The position numbers were made by a program, and so were the translations under genes. Positions 23,431 to 39,950 of a stretch of 64,000 nucleotides of DNA are shown here, in pieces. Origin of the DNA: Piliocolobus tephrosceles. Its lineage: Eukaryota > Chordata > Mammalia > Primates > Cercopithecidae. Within the stretch, counting starts at the first letter, position 1. Each line of letters starts with the position of its first letter. Location of the stretch: NCBI RefSeq assembly GCF_002776525.5, contig NC_045444.1, positions 28,616,702 to 28,680,701 of the forward strand. The letters are read 5' to 3'. The notes under the pieces are model-generated. The model had not been told where the DNA came from and did no database searches. It saw only the letters and a list, made by a program, of their open reading frames with translations.

Positions 23431-23835
23431 TAATATGGTTTGGATGTGTGTCCCCACCCAAATCTCAAGTAGAATTGTAATCACCAATGTTGGAGCAGGG
23501 GCCTGGTGGGAGGTGATGCGACAATGAAGCCTTCTCCCTTGCTGTTCTCATGATGATGAGTTCTTATGAGATACGGTTGTTTAAAAGTGTGTAGCACCTT
23601 CTCCTTGTCTGTCTGCCTCCTGCTCTGGCCATGAAAGATGTGCCTGCTTCCCACTCCGCCCTCCGCCTTCCGCCCTCCGCCCTCCGCCCTCCGCCATGAT
23701 TGTAAGTTTCCTGAGGCCTTCCCAGTCATGCTTCCTGTACAGCCTGCAGAACGGTCAACAAATTAAACCTCTTTTCTTTATAAATCACCTAGTCTCAGGC
23801 AGTTGTTTGTAGCAGTGAGAGAATGGACTAATACA
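23431..23835 (+). mobile_element. MST/THE1-type MaLR solo LTR, sense
   Basis: Diagnostic text includes TATGGTTTGGATGTGTGTCC, CCCAAATCTCAAGTAGAATT, GCCTGGTGGGAGGTGATG, TTCCTGTACAGCCTGCAGAA, AATTAAACCTCTTTTCTTTA and GGACTAATACA. The 405-bp LTR is bracketed by a perfect 5-bp duplication, GCATT, at 23426-23430 and 23836-23840. Its first dinucleotide has decayed from TG to TA. It includes a local 7-bp repeat expansion. Confidence 0.93.
23655..23695. repeat. 7-bp tandem repeat inside the MST LTR
   Basis: Five to six TCCGCCC/TCCGCCT units lie in tandem where the usual LTR carries fewer CCGCCTT-type units. The CpG-bearing unit is locally amplified. Confidence 0.88.
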
Positions 23836-23840
23836 GCATT

Positions 23841-28479
<4,639 letters not shown>

Positions 28480-28495
28480 TAATCTATATTTTTTC

Positions 28496-30079
28496 AAATC
28501 ACATATTAAATTTTAAGCTCTACATTTTACGATAGCACCTCTGTCAAACCTTCTGCCATTGACTTTAAAATTGATTTATTTAAGTGTTTTTTTCATATGT
28601 TCATTTGTCTTCAGATAATAAGGACTTTGGATATGTCTGTATGTGTGTGTATACACACACACACATCTTTCTATCTCGGAAACTAAATATGATAAAACTT
28701 GCATTTTATCTCACATAGGTATCTTTCTAAGATAATCTTCACTTTCTCATGTAAAGAGAATGATCCTGAGTTTATTAAGGAGACATGAACAAACATAAAC
28801 AACCAATATTTTTGTGCCAAAAGCTTTCATAGGTGAAAATAAATATAGGCTATTGCCTGTGATTTTAAAATGTTATAATTAGTTTGGAGAGGTATCTTTT
28901 AACTAGTTAAATAAGTGATTTAAGTCACAGGAAACCCAAGCTTAGAATATGTACCATAAGGCAGCCTCTGATTAATTACTGGGTGAATTCTCAGACTGCT
29001 TTTGCCATAGGGGCAGCGGAGGTATAGCAGACTGACTCAGAGCTGCTTGGGAAGAACTTGAGCAAGGAGGTGGGGAAACTTACAGACAGGAATCTTCTGT
29101 AAAATGTAATGCAATACTAACTAAGTGAATAAATTTACTCTGTTACATTGAAAACTAAAATTGTTGCCTGTGAGAGAGATTCACCTCATAAGTTCCATAA
29201 ATTTAAGGGGATATAAAAAAGAAGAAAGAATTACTTAAATGGCATTTCTTAAAGGAATATGCTAAGTGATCTTTTCCTTTTTATTCTCCTCACTAGAATT
29301 TTTATGGAATTGGAGTTATTGACTTAACATTTTAAAGCCTGCCTCATTATCATAAAATTGTTCTTTATCTTTCGACAATATTTTAGCCATTATAAACAGT
29401 GGTAAAATTGTGATTGCTTTAAGCTCTCCCTTCGCTCTGGGAACACATTCATGAAGTGGGTTACACCTGTCATCAGTCTTAGTCCTCAAATGGTAACTGT
29501 AAGGGACCCAGAAGTAGACACACCACTTGAAGAAAACTCATCTGTGGAATCATGACATACAACCTAAACCTATTTTCATGTAGAAACCATTTTAGATCAA
29601 TAATTTTTAAAGGATTTAAAAAAAAATCTTCCTGGCTTGACAATTTTTACTGTGTGAAATTCTTCAGATAATTTTCTTGTGTAGCGAATTTAAGTTGTGA
29701 TCATAAAAATAACTTACATGCATTGAGGCACAAGCACAGTTAAAAATAAATTCAGTAAATAATCCGTATTTTTTAACTCCAGAGATAAAGTAATCCTAGA
29801 TCTTAAAGAAAGCCAAAATAGTAATTATCAGTAGAAAACCATACGTTAAAGCTATTCTTGCTTGTAAATCACTACTCTCAGATAATGATGAAATAATCAT
29901 TAATTTGAGAACACTGAAGTCCTTTGAAACCCAAACATTTATTTTCTGCTCTAGAACTGCAGTCCGGTGTCTCTGAAGATATATAGGGTCAATGAACCTT
30001 TCAGGCATAAAAAGTAAAACTTGTCAAAGAGCTTCAGCTCTTGTTTTAATTACTTCAAGTTTTATCCCTAAAGTAACCT
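28496..30079. other. Intronic sequence, nothing recognised
   Basis: Contains a small GT/CA patch with self-complementarity at 28639-28666 (GTGTGTGTATACACACACAC). No exons seen. Confidence 0.5.
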
Positions 30080-30496
30080 TTGAAATCTGCAGGGGCTTTA
30101 TTTTTTTTCTTACTATTAACTGTGAAGAGCTATTGCTACATTTTCATGTGTTCTTGTTTAGAACATACATGTATCCATCTGGCTTTTTATGATTTCCAAG
30201 CAGGCAGGATGGAAGTTTGTTTTAATAATCCATGCTGTGTGAAGCTGCATCGCGAGCTGCCTCGGCAACACAGACTAAGTACCAGGTCCTGGTACTTCCA
30301 ACAGTGGGGCAGGCTAACTTCACAGTCTACACAAGAATACTTGGAATATATTACTCACAACAAACTTCTGAACCACGTGATCCATATTCTCTATGTTCAC
30401 CTGTTTTGCTCTTCAAGAGGAGAGAATTTGATTGGGTGGGAATTCTTTTGTCCAGATAGCATCTATTGTCCTAATGAACAACTCATCTGTAGATAG
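30080..30496 (+). other. 138-codon open frame of uncertain meaning
   Basis: An uninterrupted frame begins MKSAGALFFFLLLTVKSYCY and ends CPNEQLICR. The first 25 residues are hydrophobic but reflect T-rich DNA. A second frame is also open over 30232-30459, which argues for low stop density rather than selection. No domain or family is recognised, and there is no Kozak, exon or poly(A) context. Probably chance. Confidence 0.15.
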
Positions 30497-31261
30497 CTTG
30501 CTTTGGCTCCCATATCAATCCCTGCTCCAATCAGCTTTGGTCAGGATTTAAGAAGATTTGGCACAAGCCATGGCAATTTAGGCAGAAAATAACCATGTGA
30601 CACTATGTTTGTTAAGGGCCCAATGATCCCTATGAAAATTCATTTTAGCATGTCTGATATGGTTGCTTAATAAGTTTATTATAGATTGAAACCTTAATTC
30701 TAAATTCTTTGAGTCCTGGGACATTGTCCTGTTAATCTTTCTTTACTTTCATAATCTACAGTGCCCAAGAAAGTATTTTTTAAATTTTTGTTGCTGAATA
30801 TATGATTCTTTCTTTACTCTCAGCATAATAGACAAACCATCTTCTAGCATATGGAAGCATTTCTACTTTGCAAATTATTCTGAAGCGGGTATGATTTGCA
30901 AAATACTGTCAAATTAAATATGCATTTCCATATGCTTCTATGAAGACCAAATATATCCATGAAAACTAGCTACAGACAACTTTAAAATCCTTCATGAATT
31001 TTTAATCAACATTGATGAACAAAATTCAACTAGTTCTTTCTAAAGTCCTAAATCTAGAAAACTTTCTGTTCTTGGGCTTGGAGCATCGGTATTAACTCAA
31101 AGGATTATTTTGCCAATATTTCAAAATCATAAGATATTTCAGAAAAGTATATTCAGAAAATGTTCAAAGGCCTTTTTGTTAATAATAGTCTCATGCCAAA
31201 AAGTATTGACTTAGCTCTTGTAAGAACAACCTACTCTGAAACTTCAGAAAACAATTTTTAT
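30497..31261. other. Intronic sequence, nothing recognised
   Basis: A short dispersed inverted motif, AGCATATGGAAGCAT near 30847 and TTCCATATGCTTCTA near 30926, is the only structure noted. Confidence 0.5.
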
Positions 31262-31595
31262 TAACTAAAATTTATCATTTCTGGAAGTGCTTTTTTATGA
31301 CTATGCTTATCATACTGTTAGCTTATTGGACATATTAGAACAAGCCTCTTACAGAGTAAGATTTGAAGAGGTAGTTGAATATGTAACAGAACCAAGTGAA
31401 GCACTAATATTTACAGATGGGTGGACAAATGAGAAGAAAAAGAATGGAGCTGAATTTTATGATACATCCTAAAACTACTGTCTAGAATACCATTAAATCA
31501 GCTAACTTCGAACAAAGCAGAACAATTGGGATTAGATGAATATTTTAGAAAACTAGGAATTGATAGAGATCTTTTTACACTAAGAGTATGTTAGC
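31262..31595 (+). pseudogene. Unidentified coding-like relic with one frameshift
   Basis: Two abutting open stretches in different frames read like one globular, charged protein. The first has FEEVVEYVTEPSEALIFTDG followed by WTNEKKKNGAEF (about 31359-31458). The second, in the other frame (about 31462-31594), has LLSRIPLNQLTSNKAEQLGL then DEYFRKLGIDRDLFTLR. Composition (many Glu, Lys, Asn, Arg) is unlike the hydrophobic low-complexity frames elsewhere. I do not recognise the family. A processed pseudogene fragment, a transposase relic or a captured non-retroviral sequence are all possible. No poly(A) tail or target duplication is evident. Confidence 0.35.
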
Positions 31596-32389
31596 AATAT
31601 TATACCTGCTTAATGTCATGCCATGCCAAGCCTTCTAATGGGCATGCTTGGGGACCAGTTGCTGGCATCAAGGGGTGAATGTACAGTTTATGAGCTGAAG
31701 CAATCCACTTTCTCAGTTTTCAACACTTTTTCTTTGTCATTAGTACCTTTGAATCTGCTTTTGTCACTTGGCCATACTTTTGTTTTTCCTACCACTGTGC
31801 TGATTACCAACTGCCTATATTTAGACTCTGTTTGCTCCTTCTCTCATTGTTTTTTGTTTTGAGTTGTTTTGCCCACTTGTTTCGATGCATATCTACTGTT
31901 TTGTCTGATCGCTATTTTATAGACACTAGTTCTGTGTTCTCTATATGTGCCTGAACTACTCTTATTCCTGAACTTGAATATCTGCTCGCATTGTACCAAA
32001 TGTGTCTCTGTTTCCTAAGCCTTTCTTCTCACTACACATGGTAGTCTAGCAACATTAATGCCCTACTGTGGGAACATGGCTGAAGATCTTGACTAGGGTA
32101 CTTACGAACCCATGCCATCATGGCCAAATCCTATCAAACTGACCTTACTTCCTTGAAGACAGAATAGTAGTATGGTCAAGCTCATACTTTTTGTAGTAGG
32201 CCATCCAAATTAGATTGGATTGGCTAAAAAAGATTGTTAGTGGAGGCCAGAAGAAACATTTTGACTGATGATAGACGAATAGAGCTTGGAACAATCAAAA
32301 GGAAAAGCAGAAAGTCTATACCTATTCATTAGAAAAAGTATGTATATTGAACATTATGAAAGAATTATGACATTTTCAAAGTTTGAAAA
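31596..32389. other. Intronic sequence, nothing recognised
   Basis: It may contain the downstream continuation of the relic at 31262-31595, but frames close quickly. No known repeat recognised. Confidence 0.45.
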
Positions 32390-32435
32390 TTTTATTTCGT
32401 AGAGACGGAGTCTCATTGTGTTACCCACGCTGGTC
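32390..32435 (-). mobile_element. Short Alu-like fragment, antisense
   Basis: TTTCGTAGAGACGGAGTCTC followed by ATTGTGTTACCCACGCTGGT matches about 45 bp of an antisense Alu arm. No more of the element is present. Confidence 0.5.
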
Positions 32436-32770
32436 TATTTCTTGAGCATTTACTATAGACAGGGCTGTATTCAAAGCATTGGGTATATGGGCATGAATGA
32501 GCCCCCACTGTCCTGAGCTTACCATTCAGTGTGGGCAGTGAAAGAAGAGAGATGTTGGGAGAACCTTACAAAGATGAAATGTAAGCTAACTGGAGAAATC
32601 CCCTTTCAGTCAGACTGAAAGGGAACAGGCAGTAACTCTGGGTAGCCTTGCTGGGCAGGGTGATTTTCCACACATGCCAGTCAGGGGCCAGAATGTTAAG
32701 ATCCTTATGTTCCAACTAAGAAATTTTGATATTATTTTAAAGACAAACGGGAGCCACTGATTGTTCATGT
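32436..32770 (-). mobile_element. Probable L2 LINE fragment, antisense
   Basis: TTGAGCATTTACTATAGACA, then AAAGCATTGGGTATATGGGC, CCCCACTGTCCTGAGCTTAC and, near the end, CAAACGGGAGCCACTGA resemble the reverse-complement L2 3' region. Divergent; limits approximate. Confidence 0.5.
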
Positions 32771-34638
32771 GGCACAAGATTACAAATTCAGGTCTCTTCA
32801 CCTCTCTAAGTCTTGGTTTGCCTGTGGAAAAAATAAATAAACCCCAGTGATCTCTGGAAGATTCTCTTCCAGTGTTTGAATGCTGTCATTCTCAAGTGAT
32901 TAAAATGAAGCATCAGAATTGAGTGAACTGCCGGCAGTGATAGCTCAGAAACTAAAACCAGCTTGATGGAAATCTGTGCATCACTGGCTATATCAATAAC
33001 TTCAGTGACCCTCCTGTTCCATCCTTTCTGTAATAAACGCATGCAATAAAGTACAGTCAGTTCAGACAACTTGATAACAAATTTGCTGTAACATTCTTAT
33101 CTTTTTCCTTTTCTCAAGTATGAAAGAGTACTATGTATATATTTCTTAAACTTCAGTTGCTAAAGTTTTCACTATGAAAATTAAGCCTATATCAAAGTTA
33201 TTTAAATGGATAAATCTCCAATTGTTCTCTAAACAAAACAAGCTTTGTGGAACTTTTGATTCTATTAACCCTGATTATTAAATGAAGAAAACAAGTAATA
33301 TACTTTAGATTAGGTTATAGAAGATGCTAGGATGACAGACATTCTAATTTATCCCAAGTTGCTATTACAGACTTTGTTTATTTTTAGAATAAACAATCAT
33401 GCCGTACCCAGCATGTTCCATGTTTTTACAATGCTATGACAATTTGTCTGATCATCACATTTTTTTTTTAAAGCCAAGAAAACAGTAGGACAATTATATT
33501 TCATTTTAAGTTATAGCCTTTAGGAAGAGAGAGAAGAGGAAAAAGAATGTTCGCTTTCCTGAACACAAACTTAAATTATTAAATGTACAGTAATAAGTTG
33601 CCAAATTAAATAAACTTATGACAACAGCCTTCTATGAAAATGTATGTTCTTAAGAAAGATTGTGAACTAATTTCATTATATTTTTGCTTTTGTGCCAAAG
33701 GGGAAATTGTTCTTTAACATAAGCTGAGAAACAGATTTTTGTTGTTGTTTAGTTTTGGTGAGGTTGAGGTGAGAGGTAAGGATAAGTTAATGAACAGCAT
33801 ATTTATGAATTCATATTGAGCATTTTGCTATTAAAGACTTGCTGAAGAGATCAAGGAGAGTTTGGATATTTCATTTCATAATTCCTCACATCCAAAATTA
33901 TATTCACTAGATCCCCAGTGGCTTTCTCTTACTGAATCTGAGTATCTTGCTTCAAAGATGCCTTTATGATAAGTGATGCTTTCCATTTGACAACATTTAT
34001 TTGAAACTCTTTTTTGGGAATTTATGATGTTCCAAGAACACACAGCATATTAAGATCTCTGCTTTTATTATTTAATGGATCTCTTCCAACACCTTCTCTC
34101 AAATTCTGTTAATATCTCTATTCTTAGTAAATTAACTCCCTTTTTTATTTTTTTAGTTTTTGATGAGAAAACATTTGAATTTCTAGTCCAAGTACAAGGA
34201 GATTGTATTTTAATTGTTATTGTTCACATTTAGTTTTAAGGAATGATTTATGAGCCCGTTGTGATAATAGCTACTTATAAACTAATTCAGTGGTTTTTGA
34301 TTTTACTTCATTAGCTTTTGAATATTTGCTTTTTAAGAATCCAAGATTTCATTAAGATTGCATTTCTTTTGTGTCTGGATTTTACCTTTCCTATGTTCCA
34401 AGTGATGGGTCTTAAAATGAATTTAACTACCTCCTAGGTTCTGTGCAGTGTATTTCGTGTTTGAATGTTTTTTTAGAAATAATCATTTATTTGCTTTTTA
34501 AAAGGTTTTAAACAGCCCTTATTTCTATTTGTAAAGACTTGAACTTGTAACAGATGAGTGATATGCTTATTTAAGTTCACTAAATCAAGTGTCTAGAACC
34601 ATGCATTTTGAAGAAAGGCAACTGCTTATAGAGATTCT
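32771..34638. other. Intronic sequence, nothing recognised
   Basis: AT-rich unique-looking DNA without recognised genes or elements. Confidence 0.5.
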
Positions 34639-34657
34639 AAAAGAATAGAGAAGGTGA

Positions 34658-34971
34658 GGCCAGGCGCGGTGGCTCAAGCCTGTAATCCCAGCACTTTGGG
34701 AGGCGGAGACGGGCGGATCACGAGGTCAGGAGTTCCAGATCATCCTGGCTAACATGGTGAAACCCCGTCTCTACTAAAAAATACAAAAAGCTAGCCGGGC
34801 GAGGTGGCTGGCGCCTGTAGTCCCAGCTACTCGGGAGGCTGAGGCAGGAGAATGGCGTGAACCCGGGAGGCNNNNNNNNNNNNNNNNNNNNNNNNNNNNN
34901 NNNNNNNNNNNNNNNNNNNNNNNNNNNNNNNNNNNNNNNNNNNNNNNNNNNNNNNNNNNNNNNNNNNNNNN

Positions 34972-35006
<35 letters not shown>
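34658..35006 (+). mobile_element. AluY of Old World monkey type, sense, with TSD and internal gap
   Basis: It starts GGCCAGGCGCGGTGGCTCAA and carries AAGCTAGCCGGGCGAGGTGG and GAATGGCGTGAACCCGGGAG. A 100-N gap then replaces most of the right arm, and a poly(A) tail (34972 on) follows. A perfect 17-bp duplication, AAAAGAATAGAGAAGGT, flanks it at 34639-34655 and 35003-35019, showing a full insertion. Confidence 0.96.
34872..34971. other. Assembly gap, 100 N, inside AluY
   Basis: The gap removes the distal right arm of the Alu. Given the normal Alu length, about 70 bp plus part of the A tail should be missing, so 100 N is a nominal size. Confidence 0.98.
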
Positions 35007-35008
<2 letters not shown>

Positions 35009-35078
35009 ATAGAGAAGGTCAAAAGAACATTTGTTTGAAGGAGTGGACATTGTACATACTAAAAAGAATAACTGCTGT

Positions 35079-35389
35079 GACCAGGCGCAGTGGCTCACGC
35101 CTGTAATCCCTGCACTTTGGGAGGTTGAGGAGGGCAGATCACGAGGTCAGCAGATTGAGACCATCTTGGCCAACACGGTGAAACCCCAACTCTACTAAAA
35201 ATACAAAAAAGTTAGCTGGGTGTAGTGGTGCATGCGTGTAATCCCAGCTACTCAGGAGGCTGAGGCATGAGAATCACTTGAACCCAGGAGGCTGAGGTTG
35301 CAGTGAGCAGAGATCACGTCACTGCATTCCAGCCTGGCAACGGAGTGAGACTGTCTCAAAAAAAAAAAAAAAAAGAAAGAAAAAAAAAG
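35079..35389 (+). mobile_element. AluS-like element, sense
   Basis: Full-length Alu from GACCAGGCGCAGTGGCTCAC to an A-rich tail with GAAAG interruptions. AAAAAGAATA precedes it (35061-35070) and recurs after the tail, consistent with a target duplication. It lies within 75 bp of the AluY, in the same orientation. Confidence 0.95.
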
Positions 35390-35574
35390 AATAGCAGCTC
35401 TGCCATCTTAGCCTGTTCTAGTCTATCCTAGCCTAGCATTCTGCCAGCCCAAAACCCAGAAGTAATCTGGAGAACATTGCCTTTATAAAATCACTGGTTC
35501 ATTTTTAAAAACCTACTCCCGATGGTTTTGCATTTTCTGTGAATATCCTGGGTCATTATGATCTATATCTACAT

Positions 35575-35760
35575 TTGGACTTTAACAATTAACAACTGTG
35601 GGATCTTAGACTATTTGTCAAGAATTTTAGAGGCCTCATTTCCTCCTTTGTATTATAATGTTGATAATGATAGTATAATTCATAGGATTATTTTGAAAAT
35701 TAAGTGATTGCTTTGAATGGTGTCTGGCTGATAATAAAATCTCAATTAACATTTGTTTTT
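35575..35760 (+). mobile_element. MIR SINE, sense
   Basis: CTGTGGGATCTTAGACTATT, GCCTCATTTCCTCCTTTGTA, GATAATGATAGTATAATTCA, ATAGGATTATTTTGAAAATT, GTGTCTGGCTGATAATAAAA follow the MIR consensus in order. Confidence 0.75.
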
Positions 35761-38084
35761 GTTGGTCTCAATATTATTAAAACAACTAAAAGAACCTAAG
35801 TGGAGGGAAAAACACACATGCTTTAAGTTAAACTTGTTTGATTATTTTTATAAGACCTTTGCTGAGTGTTTGAGGAGTCATCAATCACCTAGTTTCAAGT
35901 TGTGAGCTATCAATTGGAAGATAATATAGGAGACAGGCTCTCTAACATGTTGTTTTACTAAATATAATTATTTTTTTATTTTCTTATTTTATTTAAATTA
36001 GTAATGCTTTTCAAAACTTTAATCTAGCTAACCATATATCAGTATGGGCTCTTACATTAAAAATACAGCATCATTGATGATGTTCCTCATGGAAATATTC
36101 AGAATAGCCTGAAAAATGTCATATATCATAGAAGAGAGTCAACATGTCTTTATTTCACAAGGGGTATGGGTAAAAATAAATTTTAACAAGATAAAAATCT
36201 CATCTTCTTGTTATAGTAATCCATTTGAATGATTAAATTTCTTTTTATCAAATGGACATGTAGAGCATTCATCTTACGAAGTTGCAATTTTTTTCCAGAG
36301 GAGATAACATTTAGAATTTCATTAAGATTGAAGATCAAAACCACCAATTATTAAAATAACAAGGTTATTATTAATACTGTATATCCGAATAAAGACATAA
36401 AGGAAGAAAAATATCATATGAAAAATTAGTGACAGTCTGAAATAATTAGCTACCAATGGCCCCAGGACTTTGTAGCACATATAATATGAAATATTCCCTC
36501 CCCTCCTTTTCTGTTGCTACATAGCAGAAAACTATGTGAGTCTGTATTTATGACTGGTTGAATTGTTTTGATGAATATTTTATTTAAGTAATTGCTATGA
36601 TCACTGAATTCAATGATATCACTGTTACATCAAGATATTAATCTTTATGCTACGTTTTGCAGAAAATTATATTATTTTCCACATCCGGAGTACTCTGACT
36701 CCATTTCCTACTCATTGTTAGATAATTATAATATAAATAACCTCTATAAAGAGCTACTATTTTCTTTATTCTATTTCTCTTACTCTTATTGAGGTCAAAA
36801 TAGAATACAGAGACAAATCTCTAAATTTAACATTTTATTTGTGAATCACAGAATTGCAGTTTGGGGCATGCATACAGATCAGGCAGTCATCAGTATGTCT
36901 AAAGAACAAAGAAAATGTCGGGGTATTTATTTTAAAGAAATGCTACATATCCTTTTGAAAGAAATCTCTTTGTCACTAGAAAAGATTTTGGGAGCTGGAA
37001 AACTCTGATTAGGGAATGACAGTGGTAGGTAAAACTAGTCTTAGAGTTATAGAAGTTATTTCAGCAGATACTAAGTGAAACTGGTCTTAGGGTTACAGCA
37101 GGTAGTTTCAGCAGCTGGGTTTGTGGAGAAGTCAACTCATGCATGGAGCACTGCTAAGTGCCCTGGGTGCTTTTTTCCTCTGGCCTTTAGACTTTGATTT
37201 AGGTGAGTATGGCAAGAATGACCCAATTTGTATAATCAGCATTCACCCTCTTCTCTCCTTGTAATTACTTCAATATTCATGTCGATGAAACTGAAACATC
37301 TTGAGTCTCTGGTTTCATATCCTTCAGTGTTTCAATCCACTTAATGCCTCACTCATGATGGGATATGTCAGCACTTTGTCTTCCTTAAGTACTGACAATT
37401 AAAATATCAGACACCTAGCTTTGACTCTGTTTTCCTTCTCTTCATTCTTTCTATCTCACTTTGTCCCCTGGATTCTTACTTCTTGGTGTGGAGTCGCAGA
37501 CCCTATCTAGGCAAGAGGGAGTGAGTTAGACAAAGGCATGAACACTAGGAGGGCACTTTAAGAGTCTGCCCACCACAATTTCATTGAATATACTTAACTG
37601 CCCCCTACCCCAGCTATCCTCACACCCAGTAGACTTTAAACAATTGGGCAGGGATGGTGGGCAGACACAGTGCTTGTTTTGCCTTATGCTATCTCTATCT
37701 CTGGCTTCTAGCAAAGTGTCTCATTAACTATTTTTGGATTATTAATATTGGAAACATAAGAAAACTCTAATAAGGCCTCCAAAAAGAAGGATAATTTAAT
37801 CAAGAGCATAAACAATAGATATAGAGCCCCTAGTAACAAGTATCTACTATAGAGTTATTAAACCATTTTACTTTACTCAGCCCTACTTTTCACTTCTGCT
37901 CTTCCATTCAGTTTCCAGGGACTGAGCATCTCAGCTTCTGCTTTCCTGCTGTCTTCTGCTTTCCTGCTGTCTTGTTAAGATATGCAGTTTTACTCCCTCC
38001 TTCAACTTTGTTCTGGTTATGCCATCTTGATCACAGCTTCTTGCTTATGGTCAGTGTTCCTGATTATTTATTGAGCAGGACATT
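35761..38084. other. Intronic sequence with a possible old LTR-like block
   Basis: No gene recognised. The 36830-37200 interval (GGGGCATGCATACAGATCAG and following) has the feel of an old LTR but I could not match a family. It contains the tandem block at 37030-37120. A short CTTTCCTGCTGTCTTCTG repetition lies at 37942-37974. Confidence 0.45.
37030..37120. repeat. Imperfect tandem duplication, two copies
   Basis: AAAACTAGTCTTAGAGTTAT ... TTTCAGCAG is followed by GAAACTGGTCTTAGGGTTAC ... TTTCAGCAG, a unit of about 48 bp with several substitutions. Confidence 0.8.
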
Positions 38085-38215
38085 GGCCTAACTAGCTGTG
38101 CCCCTTTGGATGAGTCACTAACCACTTTAAGCCTTACTTTTCTCAAATCTAAAATGGTAGAAAGAATATTTACCTCAAAGTGGTATTGTAAAAATTAAGT
38201 GAGAATACAGGAAAT
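38085..38215 (+). mobile_element. MIR SINE, sense
   Basis: CTAACTAGCTGTGCCCCTTT, GGATGAGTCACTAACCACTT, CTCAAATCTAAAATGGTAGA and ATTGTAAAAATTAAGTGAGA follow the MIR core. Confidence 0.72.
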
Positions 38216-39638
38216 GACTATGCCCATTTCCCAGCAAACATGTCTTAGTTTCTATCCATTTTTCCTTAGCAGCTAGCTGTGTAGAAGCTTTACTCAACGA
38301 TTCCTTTTGAACAGGATTTTTTATTGGGACAGGAGCCAATAATTTGATTTGCCAGGCCATTCTTAAGTGTTCTGTGGGATTTTATAGCTTCCATACAGGG
38401 GTAATAGATCCACAGGAAATGGGGATGGGGAAAGACAATGAATGGCAAACAATTAGAATCTTCAGTGGATCTGGTTCAAGGTCCAGACGATCTCTTTGTG
38501 TCCTTTGTACGAAGCTGGTGGAAATATATGATTTCTTAAGTGAATAAATGCAAAAGAGAGAGATTAGCATGAAATAATGAGAGAGGCAACTTGGAAATTC
38601 TTTCTTTGTAAACAATCATATTGTACTTACACTTTTTCGGATATAAAGCACTTTTGTAACTTCAATAAATAAAACATTAATAAAACCCCGATGCCTTGAC
38701 CACAGTTATGGAATCAGTTCTGAGTTCTTTTTTTCCAAGAACACATTTTACTCTTTGTGTAGTCCCTTGTTTCTTTCATATTTGGGTTATGAAAATGTCA
38801 TCAGTATTTTCAAGCACAAGTTATTATTTCCTCCTGTGATACTGTGTTTGAACACTAGGTCTTTGATGTTTCTGTCAGATATACCCAGCAATCATCATAA
38901 CTCATACCCTTGAATTTTTAATATCACTCCACAAACAGAAGTGTCAAGTATCCAGTTCTTTAGTGAATGCACAAAACATGAAAGAAAAGTTTGCAAAATA
39001 AGAAAAAAAATTGAAATACTGAAATATTGCTCCTGATTTTTGTTTTGATCCCATTGAAACTAAATGGGAAATACGTGTTGCATTTTATTTCATTGCTCTG
39101 TCTCACAGCCACTGTTTGCATCAGATTTTTAAAAAAGAAAATACCAAGGGCTACATTTTGAATCAGTTTCCACAGAAAGCATTATGTGCATAAAGTTTCA
39201 TATATCATCTTTGATATGTAACTATAGGAGAAATAATTTTCTTTGGTAAATTTTCTTCTTTTCAAAAGACAAAAGATAAAATAATAGTCAATGGCCCTTA
39301 TGGTTCTAAACTATGGTGAATGGATCTGATTCATTTAGGCTAGAACTCCTTCCTTATCTCCTCCTTTTTATGCAAACATTATCTTACCAGCCTTAATGGG
39401 GGAGACATAATATGTTTCCCTCAGTACTCAGCACAGGGCCATTCATGCTTGTGGAAAGAATGGGTTTTCAATATACATCATACAAACATTAGTACATTAA
39501 ATAAGCTATTACTTTCTAAGATGATTTTGTTTTTCTACACAATTTAACTCATTAATATAGCTCAGTTATCTGTTCAAATTAACTTAAGGTAGCTCTCCAA
39601 TCCTGATTCTTATATTTAATACAAAAACACTTCTTTAT
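38216..39638. other. Intronic sequence, nothing firmly recognised
   Basis: A short L2/MIR-like end (CAGTACTCAGCACAGGGCCA) occurs near 39424 but is too small to call. No exons seen. Confidence 0.45.
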
Positions 39639-39950
39639 GGCCGGGCGCCATGGCTCACGCCTTTAATCCCAGGCAGGGGAATCACCTGAGGTCAGGAGTT
39701 TAAGGTCAGCCTGGCCAAGATGGTGAAACCCCATCTCTACTAAAAATGCAAAAAATACAAAAAATACAAAATAAATAAATACAATAGCCAGGTGTGGTGG
39801 CAGGTGCCTGTAATCCCAGCTATTCAGGAGGCTGAGGCAGATAATTGCTTGAACCCAGGAGGTGGAGGTTGCAGTGAGCTGAGATTGCGTCACTGCACTC
39901 CAGCCTGTGTGACAGAGTGAGACTCTTATCTGAAAACAAACAAACTAAAA
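39639..39950 (+). mobile_element. AluS-like element, sense, with small internal deletion
   Basis: It starts GGCCGGGCGCCATGGCTCAC. The usual GCACTTTGGGAGGCCGAG stretch after CAATCCCAG is missing. The mid A-rich linker has expanded to AAAATACAAAAAATACAAAA and TAAATAAATA. It ends GTGTGACAGAGTGAGACTCT. Confidence 0.93.

Noticed and set aside
31262..31595. Idea that the relic is a captured non-retroviral viral gene
   Set aside because: I could not recognise any specific viral motif, so this is left only as one possibility among several.
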